A stretch of 64,000 nt of DNA from Lethocerus indicus (Eukaryota > Arthropoda > Insecta > Hemiptera > Belostomatidae), in NCBI GenBank assembly GCA_019843655.1, contig JACDQD010000005.1, positions 3,189,575 to 3,253,574 of the forward strand, read 5' to 3'. Below the pieces are notes generated by a model. The model worked only from the letters and a program-made list of their open reading frames with translations, did no database searches and was not told where the DNA came from. Of the stretch, positions 25,441 through 35,410 are shown piece after piece. Numbering within the stretch: position 1 is the first letter of the stretch; the number at the start of each line of letters is the position of its first letter. The position numbers and the translations under genes were made by a program.

Positions 25441-25865
25441 CCAGAATCGGGTCAGTAATGCAACTCAAGACGCCACCAATGTGATGTTTCCTTCGTTAAT
25501 ATTTTTTTAAATTTTATTAAAAATAAAATATTTTATTATTATAGGAACGATGAAATGGAAAAATTTGTTCGGGGAAATACCTCTCTCCTTCTGTGTGCTT
25601 CAACTTTTTTTGGTTACTTTACTTTGGTTCTTGTTAAACGCAATAACATTCACCGCAATCTCCTAGATCCACACCAACGTAAACTGCTTTTAGGCAATTA
25701 TGTATTTCAACAGATATCACCTTACTGTATTGGATACACACGAAGCAATGGGTAATGTAGGCAACATATGTTGTCCCTATTTTCTCTATTACGCTCTTAA
25801 CAACAGAGCACGCATCCTGAGACTGAGATAATTCTTTAGCTTGTCCCGATGTAAGGCATCGATTT
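25441..25865. other. AT-rich non-coding stretch
   Basis: The plus frame 25555-25755 (66 codons) is unrecognised. No other feature. Confidence 0.4.
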
Positions 25866-26093
25866 GTGTATGTCTACACCAATTCCGATTCCCACTCGCG
25901 GAGCAAATCTCAACTGGACTTTTCCTCTCAACTTACTCTCACTGTAAGCACTTATACTGCTCAAGTTGCCAGTTTAATGGCGAAGGCAATACTTTCCCAC
26001 TTTAAATTTAAGAAGCGGTTTTTGGTTCCCCTCCATAATGTAGTACGGAGGGGATTTTTTAAGGCATTAAACTGTATTTTTCACGGTAATTGA
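25866..26093 (+). mobile_element. Possible LINE-type RNase H fragment
   Basis: The 75-codon frame begins VYTNSDS and continues to STYTAQVASLMAKAI. LINE RNase H domains have '[IV]-[YF]-T-D-G-S' about 40 residues before 'S-x-[YF]-x-A-E-x-A-A-I'. The order and distance fit, but the catalytic Asp (N for D) and Glu (Q for E) are both replaced and the later T-D-S motif was not found. The resemblance is weak. If right, it is another dead LINE piece on the plus strand. Confidence 0.25.
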
Positions 26094-26999
26094 ATTGTAC
26101 CAATTTTATTAATCAATACTAAATTTTCAAATGGGTTCATAAAAATTGAATAACCGTTTAATTCGTTAAATTTAGTCAGCGCTAATAAAATATGCCGGAT
26201 TTTCATTATATAACAGGACAGGATGTTACTTGTGTTTGTGTCAAGCCTGTGCGGAAACCGTTAGGTAGTTGCGGTTGGAAGGAGGCTGAGAGGCGCGTGG
26301 GACAGAGCTTCCGTTCAAACGTAAATGATTAATTGCCTTTTAATTGTCTGTGCAATCCTGAACAGAAGCAGAGGCGGAGCTTTGAGCATCTGCCGAGCCC
26401 ACTCTCAACCACATTATCATTTTACGCCGGGCAAATGTCACTCCAAAAGGGAGAGACACACGAACGAACAGCTTAGAGTCCTCCTCCCGCCGAGTGGGAT
26501 TACACTAATGCACGCTCATAAAGAAAGTGATAGATTTATTCCGCTTATTTGATTATCGGGGCCACAAAGAGATGCCCTTATGCTTAAGAGTGTATTTTAA
26601 TTACGTTATCTTTAATGGGTGTTAATCATTTGTACACCGCTCAATAATTTGTGGTTACAGGGGAGAAAATAATATCATCTTCAAATATATATTGTACTAT
26701 ACATTTTAAACGGTAATAACCGAGTCTTCTCGCTGCCAATAATATACGAGTTGCCAAATAATCACAAGTAGACTAACTTCAAGTGCTTCATATATCAATA
26801 ACAGCGCATTCACCAGAAACATGACCCGACGACGTATTCAGTTACAAGTTACGCCTGAAGCGCGGAACTCCGGAGTTCCCGGAAAGAGGTTATTATTTGT
26901 AAAAAGTTTTACCAGATATTCAGACGCATACCTATATTATTAAGTCCATCGCGGATGTTTACGGATGGATTAATTATTTGTAGGAGAATATCAGAGACG
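26094..26999. other. Non-coding stretch
   Basis: AT-rich, with a mid-GC patch at 26220-26560 that includes a 75-codon frame (26325-26552) without motifs. No repeat or RNA seen. Confidence 0.4.
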
Positions 27000-27540
27000 A
27001 CAATCGGGGTGGGTGGAATATTGCGCGAGCTTTTTAATCTCGACCCTCGTGTATTGCATAATTCTATCTCGGGCGCCTTCGACTGTTGGGGGGCGAAAAA
27101 TTGGAAATGTCAAATTGTCCGTTAACCGCATAAAATGCAGACCGACGTTCGAAAGTGGTCGATTTAAATTCGCACATAAAGGGCAGTGGGGCGGGGGCGT
27201 CGGTTAGGTGGGGCGTCCCCGAAGCCGGATAGTTTTGAAAATTGGTTTATGAAATGTGGAGGGCGGAACCGCACTTTGGTTTTTTTTTTCTCCCACCCCC
27301 CCCCCCCTCCCCCCCTCTGGCCTGCCACTTGATAAGTTTGATAAATGGGCACTCTTTCATAGGTGGGCCCCGGCGGTGGTGCCCGTGGCCGGAATTTATA
27401 AATGATAAATTCGGGTCTCACGTGTTGGCCGGCAGTCCATCTTGGACCGACCGAGGGGCAAAAAGAGAGCCCGGAGCCCCCGCTAAGAGCCACCCGTTTA
27501 TTCAATTAACTGTCCCCCCCCACCTCTCAACCAATCGTTA
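27000..27540. other. GC-richer island with C-run cluster
   Basis: Contains C12 (27296-27307), T, C7 (27309-27315): four or more C3 tracts, so the minus strand can form a G-quadruplex. Overlapping Pro-rich and Gly-rich frames on both strands are products of this tract. Confidence 0.5.
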
Positions 27541-27879
27541 AAACAGCCCTGGCTCAGAATTGAAAGGGAGTTTTCGTTAGATCGAACTAATTCAGAAATG
27601 TTACATAAAAAGCGGTATAATCATTGAAAAACATTCGAAACAACCTCAAGTCGCATACTCCAAAAATCAGAGACATTATGAGTGAGTTAAGTAACAACTA
27701 TGGCTGAATAAATTAAATTATTTGGAAATAAATTATAACTTTATTTATTCTTAACTTTATATATTATATATAGGGAGTTATACCGATGACATTAAAAATG
27801 AATTTATTTAGACCCAAATCGCTTAATAATGAATTGGGCCGCAAAATTCCACAAAATATAACTATAGAGTGCCTAAATG
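27541..27879. other. AT-rich non-coding stretch
   Basis: Nothing seen apart from TTTATATATTATATATAG at about 27755. Confidence 0.5.
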
Positions 27880-28800
27880 TCTGAATTATATTGGAAAATA
27901 TTCGAGTCGGGCGGACGCCGGTTATTTTTTTTCAACATGAACACCGTTCGAGCCGCAGATTGCCCCTGACTACCCGCAACAGCACTTTATCTGAAACATT
28001 ATCGGAATAATAAAGTGGTCGAATGGTGGACCTCAAATCGCCCACGGCCTCCCCCTCAACGAGTGCCTTTAATCCACGATATCTGTATTCGGCAATTCGC
28101 GGCCCCGGCCGCACAACGCCGGCGCAAACATTTAACCGTTTCCATGAAAGTATGATTTTTTTAATGGCAAAACACTTAAAACCAAATTGCGCTAATGAAA
28201 TTGTAAAATCGGCCGGTGTCTATGGAAAATTGACGCGATCAGCGACATTACACTAGTGTAGCACTAATATAAGTAGAGCACTGTTATATTTTTTTGGTAC
28301 GTTTAGATCAGCTGATCTTTTCAGTTGTTTTTAAAAAATGTATTTCGAATATTTTAATTTGTCAATTAATAAACGCCACTTCTAAACGCAGTCGGGGACA
28401 GCGTAATAATTTATCGCGGCGTTGTATAATCCTTTATCGATCGATCGGGGGGCTGAACGAAACTGCCGCGAGAGTGGTATAAAATATTAATAATACGAAA
28501 GGAAATGATCGAGTTGACCTTCCCCGGCCGGCTTTGACCGGGCTAACAAAGTCACTAGGGCTGCAACAAGACCGCAACGGCGGGAGTGGGAAAGCGTTCG
28601 TGAAAAAACTCAATTTTAGCCAGCCGAGTGCGATAATTGAGGACGAACGGCCCGCGGCCGCGGATACTCAAACGGTAATTAGCACGACAATAGATAGTGC
28701 TGGCCGGATAATGCCCTCTGCGGACAATCAGCAATTACACGCCGCTTTTATCGACCGGCCCCAGAACACGATTCGCGTGCTACACAACCCATAAATGTCC
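27880..28800. other. GC-richer island complex
   Basis: Two CpG-rich segments (27900-28250 and 28380-28790) around an AT-rich centre. Words such as TAATTTATCGCGGCG and TTTATCGATCGATCGG (28405-28450) mix homeodomain-like and CG-rich motifs. The plus frames 28023-28256 and 28534-28794 show no domain; the latter starts from TTG, not ATG. Confidence 0.4.
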
Positions 28801-30528
28801 CTACGTGTGTGTATAAAACAGGTAACAGGGCCGATACTGAAGTTACAAACTAGCGCCGATAGATTCCTTAGAATAGATCTTTGTCTGGCCCAAAGAGACC
28901 TTGCGAAAGAAGCCCTAAGCACTTGTGGTCGACAAGTTGGATTAGCGAAAATTTGTTTAGCTGTAAGAAGAAATGACATTAGATTTCGTGAGAGGAGACA
29001 GAAACACACGAAATCTACGCTATTCCCACCCCTAGCAGACCACAAAACAGGTATTCTATAAGAAATGACCTTCTTGTGTCATTATTCTAGCACGATGTGC
29101 ATCATTGGACAATTCACACTCTGCTTACGCATGGCGGATAACAGAATTCGGTCTAGCGAAACATAATGGGAAAGATTGGGAAAGAATATTATACTAGTAT
29201 ATACAAATTAATTCCTTCTACTACAGATTTAGATTTAAAAGAGTGTTCATTCAACTGCGAGGAACAATTAGCCTACTGACACTCTTTTTATTTTGACTGT
29301 AATCGAAGAACTTCAAGAGTCTTAGAATGTTTTAAGCAACTCTTTAAATGTGTTAAGTAAAGTCCCGTTAAGTTAAGCTATCGGTTTTTACAGAACTTCA
29401 AGCATGACTGATGGATGTTATTAGCCCCGAGGATTTCATTCCATCAAAGGGACAGAAACAATGTGCGGATATGCGGCTGAATAATTTTCGAAATACGCGG
29501 TGTTGTTTCAAATGGGCACAGATTCCGACAGGAATGCCCACGATCTGGAAATTGGTATGGGAAAAATTCCGCATTAAATTCGGGGAAAATGTTTGAAATG
29601 AGGCCGTCGGCGGTGTTACGCGGTTAAGCGGATCTTTTAAAAAGGAATACGATTATGCCGCTTGGAGTAAACCCGTCAGTGTTTTTTTAAGAATGAAGTT
29701 CCGTAATGGGCTTATTATCTCAAGTTAGGGATTTTTCATTATTCGCTGATTCTGTTCATTAATAAATAGACCACAGCAAACAGGCCCGAGACGCATGAAC
29801 GTTTTGTAAATGAGATAAACGGTAATTGGTAAATAATGGTAAAACAGATATTTTCTCAGCTTTAATGAGATTTTTACAAATAAAAGAAATATGCACTAAT
29901 TTTTATGTAGTAAAACAAGAAAAGGGTGAGATTTTTTCGATTTCATAATTACGATTTCATTAATTAGCTCAAAACTCGAATAAATAGACCACAAAATATC
30001 TTGGGGGAGTTACGACCACAATTATCAATTATTAATGTGAAATAAGAACCATATTAGTGAGGAAATATTCGACGATGAACTATTACCAATGCAGTTAGAA
30101 AGGAACAGATAGCACTCGATGGCTGATTGCCGAACTGTTACGAGCTCGTATATAGATTGGTATCAGCAGTGAAAATTCGGAGTGTACAATTGATGCAAAT
30201 TGCGGGAGAGAGAGAGAGGAAAAAATTTCACTGAAATGTCAGACGGCCGTATTTAGCAGTCCATTGTCTCAGTTTAGCCTGCGGACGGTTATAAAATTAA
30301 GGTATACGTGAAAATAGTAGGCGTGTATATGATTTCGCTACCCTTTGTATGAAAAAGCCGGAATGACAGAGTGATATTGAATGAAATAATTTTTACAATA
30401 CATTCTGTTTTTTGTCTTATGTTTGGTTTAAACTGTTGTTTGGGAAACAATAAATTTATCTATTAAAAAAAACTGCCGATAAATCTTATTTACGAAATTC
30501 ATATAATTTTTCCCTTGGTATTTATGAA
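28801..30528. other. Non-coding stretch; small island at about 29400-29660
   Basis: Directly after the island lies an 88-codon plus frame (28795-29061) rich in Arg, Lys and Leu, opposite a 105-codon minus frame (28728-29045); neither is recognised. The rest is AT-rich. Confidence 0.35.
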
Positions 30529-30693
30529 ATGATACGGAAATCTAGAAGCCACTTTAGGGGAGCCAAACAAGGATTTATAAAGCATAAACAAGAATTGAAC
30601 AAGCTCCGCCAATGTCTTATTGACGCGTTCAATGGCCGATTCCTTGAGACACTTACACTAAAGCAAATACAGCCTGCTTTATGGTATAATTAG
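30529..30693 (+). CDS. Short coding-like ORF, unrecognised
   Basis: ATG to TAG, 54 codons, with a balanced amino acid make-up unlike its AT-rich surroundings: HFRGAKQGFIKHKQELNKLR followed by ALWYN at the end. The frame stays open upstream of the ATG to about 30456. It would be a basic, mostly helical peptide. No family was recognised, no splice signals frame it, and a frame of this length is expected by chance in a window this size. It may be a relic of a mobile element or an exon. Confidence 0.2.
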   Translation: MIRKSRSHFRGAKQGFIKHKQELNKLRQCLIDAFNGRFLETLTLKQIQPALWYN

Positions 30694-31924
30694 GTAGTGA
30701 ATACCACGGTGTAATGTATAGGCTATTTCGGGCATAACTGAACGATTATTAGCAGGCGTAACGCGATAATCTTAATAATTTCGGCAGCCATTATCGCGAT
30801 AACGGTATTAATTGTTTTAAGATATTCTAGCTAGGAGGAAAAGTAAGTCTCGAGCGCTAATTAGATTCAGATTTAAATGTGCCGAGATGGGCTATGTTCT
30901 TCAGCAATCTCCCGATGAAATCCTACACTCGAAGTTTTAGTTCGGCGAAAACTCGAAACCGAACCAGATAACAATAATGATATTAGATACAACTATGTAA
31001 ACTGATAGGTAATACCCCCTCCCCCCCGCCCCAAAATATTCTCATAAGTGCAGTACTCTCAGTTTACAGAACATAAATGATCTCTTGGGAAATTTAATTC
31101 TCCTTATCATGTATTCAAGATAGCCATACTTTGTTGGATACCCAAACCCGCAACATAGTTTCGATACAATGAAAACAAGGATAACACCATCAATTTTCCC
31201 TTTCCTAACAATTCCTCGTGAAATATTTCACTTTCAGATGATTTAGGTAACAAATAAGAGTCAACAACTAAAAGCTAGTACACAAATGCTCTCAATATTA
31301 GCGCAAAAATGAAATTCGTTATGATATTATGGTTTTCGTGAAATTCTACAGCACATTATAGCTTTCAGATTCAATTTAAAATATGATCAGCTTAAAGTTT
31401 TTAGGGGCTTTCCTTATAGTCCCCAAATTTTTTTTTAAATCGTCAAATGACACTATAGTTAACTAAAATGACGCCGACAAAACATCCTACAAGGACTTAC
31501 TTATCTTCCCGGCATCCGAAAATTGCCGGCGTTATAATTTTAAATCGAAGCACAGCCGTATGAATAAATATGCATATTTAATCGACTACAAGTTGATTGT
31601 TGTAATGCAATGAAAGCACATTGGGCTTGAGACCCCCGCCGGACGTGAAAATCATTATGAGCCACGAACAACTGAATAAATCTGCTTTGCAACGCAAATC
31701 CTGCCCATTATATTAAGTGATGGCGAAATAAACATCCTCACTCGGCTAGACCGGGTTTCGTCGTCCTATTCTCAGGCATATGTATATTAAATTTTATGCT
31801 TGATACTTATGAAATAGCATTAAAAAAAGAGAACAAAAAATTCGAAATTCATACATCCCTGTGGAATACCGTAATCCGATTCTCCGAGTCTCGGACGATT
31901 AAACTTACGACATAATTTTATGAC
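30694..31924. other. AT-rich non-coding stretch
   Basis: Near 30762-30802 there is an inverted pair CGCGATAAT/ATTATCGCG (19-base spacer) overlapping a 12-base palindrome TTATCGCGATAA. A C-rich tract lies at 31015-31032. Otherwise nothing. Confidence 0.4.
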
Positions 31925-32506
31925 TTACAACATAAAAAATACAACTGAAACAATGAAAAACGTTGAAATATACTCAAATATCATATGCTGGAAGCGTTTC
32001 CATACAACGATAAGTTTTCGTGTCAACACAATTTTTTTTAACGTTATTAAAAAACTAAATATTAATATCACCGATACAAAAAACTTATCTTTAAAAACTA
32101 ATAGAGTAATTAAATTTGATTCGACGGTCTGTTTTGTTGAAGTTTTTGTTGAAATAAATATTTTAGTTTCTGCTGTTTTGCCGATTAGCAATTTTCCCTG
32201 ATTACCGATGAATGCTGTATATTTGTATGTTCCTGATAAATATTTTATGTACTGTAGCTGCACAAGTTTTCTCGCCTTTGTAATAAGTCTACAATGGGAG
32301 GATGCTTCATATCTAAGGAAAACCCAAGTTGTGATATTTTGATTCGAATTACTACGAAGTACTTGGTGGGACAACATATATAAAATGGTGAAAAATATGT
32401 GCGCGATACGACCGAAACAATACGGCCTCACTAGGTCACTTAGCGTTGAACATTTATGCTGGGGGCGGCAATGGGGAGCATTGTCTAAGCGACCATCGGG
32501 CCACTG
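31925..32506 (-). CDS. Unusually long open frame in AT-rich DNA, unrecognised
   Basis: The frame is free of stops for about 194 codons (TAA at 31925-31927, upstream stop at 32507-32509). The first ATG, at 32375-32377, would give about 150 residues. The product would be basic and hydrophobic: FFTILYMLSHQVL near the start and two C-terminal hydrophobic segments (FFVSVILIFSFLITL and ISTFFIVSVVFFML), suggesting a membrane protein with at least two helices. At this base composition a stop is expected roughly every 13-15 codons, so a frame this long is not readily explained by chance. I recognise no family. A 93-codon frame on the other strand overlaps it. It might be a terminal exon, a young pseudogene or a mobile-element product. 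Confidence 0.3.
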   Translation of the reverse strand, partial: QWPDGRLDNAPHCRPQHKCSTLSDLVRPYCFGRIAHIFFTILYMLSHQVLRSNSNQNITTWVFLRYEASSHCRLITKARKLVQLQYIKYLSGTYKYTAFIGNQGKLLIGKTAETKIFISTKTSTKQTVESNLITLLVFKDKFFVSVILIFSFLITLKKIVLTRKLIVVWKRFQHMIFEYISTFFIVSVVFFML

Positions 32507-33518
32507 TTATAGCGTTATAGTGGAGTCCCCACCACCGGTTAACTTAATAGCATAAATTTGTCAACCGCACATACAATTACGCGCCCTCACACACACACAA
32601 ACACACACACACAGGCTGGTTGAGTTGACCACTCATACTAAATTCCTACGGTTAACGTTTAATGGCCTTTCACCGTCTGTCTCTTGGAGTGTCCCCCATT
32701 TGCATTAATTGAAATTTTAAGCAAATAGGATCCGATAAAGTCATCAAACCTCAGGCGTTTATAATCGATTAAATGACTCACTTTCATTTTTATAATATCG
32801 TTACCAGAGAGACCACCCACATGATTGGACAACAATACTCAAAATGGATATTCATCCACTATAACTCCTATAACTCTTTGTATTCGTTCCATGGTTTCTC
32901 TGTAAATTTTCGTGCCAGACCTTTAATGAACTACTTAATGCATACCTGCGCTTAGTATCCAGGTTAAAATAATGCAGTAATAAGCTGGAATTATGTGGCC
33001 ATTTATGAAAACGTAGTGCTAACATTCGGAATTTAAATAGATCTCCAGTAAGTACAACCCTTTGTACGTTTATTCTCTTGTGCCACGTGTAATGTAAGTA
33101 TTTTGTTTCACAAGCCTGATTCAGTCTGGTAAGCGCTATTTATCAAATTAAATCAACTAAGATTAAATAAAGACATGAGATACGTCCAACGAGTATAAAC
33201 AGCTATGAAGCTCGAATGAGACAATATATAAACCGGAAAGATACAGGTAGAATTACAAGCTTAACTCAGAGATGGATGTTCAGCATCATGAGTCTCCAGT
33301 GCGTACGGTAGAAGAAATTAAATTTTAAATAAGGGTTGAGTAAAGTGAGCTAGTGATAGTAGTGATAGAAACATAGAGAGGCGCTGTGTTACAAATACTA
33401 GGCCTCCCTAGGGTAATTTGTACAGTGAGATCTGGGGTATTTATCAGAGTTAGTTGAGCGAGGGGGGCTATTGTTTTGTTTCAAAACCGATAAAACAACA
33501 ATGGCTCTCACCTCCCGC

Positions 33519-33520
<2 letters not shown>
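32507..33520. other. Non-coding stretch
   Basis: Holds an interrupted CA repeat at 32588-32613 and a short tandem CTAGTGATAGTAGTGATAG near 33350. No gene. Confidence 0.45.

Positions 33521-33521
<1 letters not shown>

Positions 33522-33583
<62 letters not shown>
33522..33583. repeat. (TA)31 microsatellite
   Basis: Uninterrupted TA for about 62 bases. It produces Ile-Tyr runs in frames on both strands (33454-33794), which are therefore not counted as genes. Confidence 0.95.
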
Positions 33584-33584
<1 letters not shown>

Positions 33585-33753
33585 GTGTACGGGTGTATTT
33601 TGTATAAGTCCGTCTGCGTTTCTCACTGTTTGCATTCTCATCGAATATGGCCGATTCATTTTATCGCTCTGACCGGCATTTGCCAATCAGTACCGACAGT
33701 ATTGAGAGTAAACCTTTCACACATGCCGAGAGAAAGAATTAGAAAAAGAAACA

Positions 33754-33925
33754 AGCTAAAAATAGGTAATCCTCACAAGAAATTATATCCGTAAAATATA
33801 TTAAACAGATATTATTTGATCTGATATAAAATTTATATTATTTAAAGAGATATAACAAGACCGTTGTTCCGAACCAATATCAATACAATTTTTACGTTCA
33901 ACTTTGATTTAAAAACTATAACTTT
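33754..33925 (+). repeat. Diverged tandem duplication, copy 1
   Basis: Matches copy 2 (34104-34215): CTAAAA(AT/C)AGGTAATC(C/A)TCA, then TAAAATATATT(A/T)AAC(A/T)GATAT, then AAGACCGTTG(T/C)TCC(G/A)AACC and AATATCAATA in the same order. The offset is about 350 bases at the left and 313 at the right, so copy 2 lacks about 37 bases. Both carry AG/GTAATC, a plausible splice donor, at the same place. Just upstream the frame reads MPRERIRKRNKLK. Confidence 0.6.
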
Positions 33926-34103
33926 ATTAGATTATAGAAATGCGCCTGTGCAAGAAGCTAAACGTTATATAGTCATTCTAATGATTCACGCAACAGAAGA
34001 TATTTTGATAAAAATATACACGGAGAGAATGCACGGCGTTCCCGCTATACTAGACCAGCACAACGCCACAGGTATGCGGGACAAGTCTAGGCAGCGCCGT
34101 GCA

Positions 34104-34215
34104 AATCTAAAACAGGTAATCATCAACAAGGTATTACATACATAAAATATATTTAACTGATATCATTTAAAGACCGTTGCTCCAAACCAATATCAATAAA
34201 AGTTTTACCTTTAAC
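34104..34215 (+). repeat. Diverged tandem duplication, copy 2
   Basis: Partner of copy 1. Upstream of its AAACAG/GTAATC the frame reads VPAILDQHNATGMRDKSRQR and continues RANLK; copy 1 has VPTVL, then MPRERIRKRNKLK, with Arg and Leu codons changed synonymously (aga/cgc, ttg/cta). The block at 34020-34118 is clearly GC-richer than its surroundings, as exons often are. The whole 33864-34145 frame need not be coding. Function unknown. Confidence 0.5.
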
Positions 34216-35193
34216 TAAGATTTAAATTCCGCCATAATTTGTTCCCTGTGTACTTATGCATGGTGTCGCCGTTAATATTTTCCAAAAAGTCACAAAAATG
34301 TAAGGCCTCAATACCTTTATATATGCCCAATTACTAAATATGCACAGCGTAAATCCCAGAATAGAAGGAAGTCAAACGGCCAGCGGTCGATCCTACAGGA
34401 AGTTAGTGATAATATAAATTTTTCTTTTTATATGTAAACGCCTCGTACCACAGTCGCCTCCGTGTTTTGAATAAAATTTGAAATAAATTCAGCAACTTCG
34501 CCCGCATTGTAAATACCTCGGTCGGAAAGTGTGGAAAGGCCGTTTTCCGCATATCGGACTAATGGAAACCGGCGAGATGAAAAACAGCCCGATCGGCTGG
34601 CGGCGTACGGGTTCTTGCCGAACGGTGGAAATTTATTCCGCTCCGGTCAGTTATCGATTGGTCAGTGAAGTTGGAAAGACAGTGAGAGATGTGGCCGGCG
34701 CCAGAGAGGAGCGCCAAAGGGGAAGAAGGGGCGATTTTAATAATGACACCCCAGACCCTTTATGATGGCCGACGGCGGCCGAGTCCCAGACATATTTTAT
34801 GGGTCTATAAAAACCCCGGCCTGTCGGACGCCCATCCACCCCACCCCCACCCTATAATGTTTATGACACTCGTAACTGGTTCAGACTGGCGACTGGACTA
34901 TCCTTATTTCCTTCCATAATAATACCTTTAGTTTATCTTGAATTTATTCAAGACCTATTTCGAAGTCGGTCCCTACAACCCGGTGGAATGGTTCAAAGTT
35001 CTATCGTTATGGACGATCAAACTTTTCATTCAGCCCATGTTAAACCAGACTCAAAAGAATCGACTCGAACCTTAAGTAAGGACCATTAAATCGCTGAAAC
35101 GTAGATGACACACGCATCCTTACTTCATCAAAATCAAAATTATAACCACTGACCTCTAAGAATAGAATTCCAATATCCAATCCCGGTGCAGGT
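34216..35193. other. Non-coding; GC-richer island at about 34440-34910
   Basis: The island carries GGCCGGCGCC and CGACGGCGGCCGAG words and several overlapping frames without domains. The minus frames from 35040 to 35379 partly overlap the next LINE relic antisense. Confidence 0.4.
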
Positions 35194-35227
35194 GATGGAG
35201 TGTGAATGTTCACATTCACACTCCATC
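35194..35227. repeat. Perfect 16-bp inverted repeat (hairpin)
   Basis: GATGGAGTGTGAATGT at 35194-35209 and its exact reverse complement at 35212-35227, separated by TC. The symmetry stops sharply on both outer sides. It lies four bases upstream of the recognisable part of a Jockey relic. Confidence 0.95.
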
Positions 35228-35230
35228 CTA

Positions 35231-35410
35231 CTACTGAGGCCATTATTAAAACGGAAATCAAAATTGACCTTAACCAACAAACTTACAATCCACAAAGCCA
35301 CATTGAAACCGACATTGGGTTCCGCCGAGACGAACGTCTCTCGCATCCTGACATTCCGATCGTAAGTCCCACCCGCCATCCTTAATGCTCCCTGGCATGT
35401 TACTAATCTA
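35231..35410 (+). mobile_element. Jockey-type LINE reverse transcriptase C-terminal fragment
   Basis: The best preserved LINE piece in the window: one reading frame of 60 codons reads KSKLTLTNKLTIHKATLKP, then GSAETNVSRILTFRS, a TAA where a Lys codon is expected, then AILNAPWHVTNL. These match the Jockey-clade C-terminal part of the RT ORF: 'R-K-S-K-L-[ST]-L-x-N-K-L-x-I-Y-K-x-x-L-K-P-I-W-x-Y-G-x-x-L-W-G-x-A-x-x-[ST]-N-x-x-x-I-x-x-[FY]-Q-S-K-x-L-R-x-I-x-N-A-P-W-Y-V-[ST]-N'. About eight residues (the W-T-Y-G-I-x-L part) are deleted without loss of frame. A premature stop makes it inactive. Its left edge touches a perfect hairpin. Confidence 0.9.

Noticed and set aside
28534..29061. Two consecutive plus-strand ORFs that might be one gene
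   Set aside because: The first starts at TTG, products have no domain, and the minus strand is open across the same region.
33454..33794. Three overlapping ORFs on both strands
   Set aside because: They exist because (TA)31 encodes Ile-Tyr repeats without stops.
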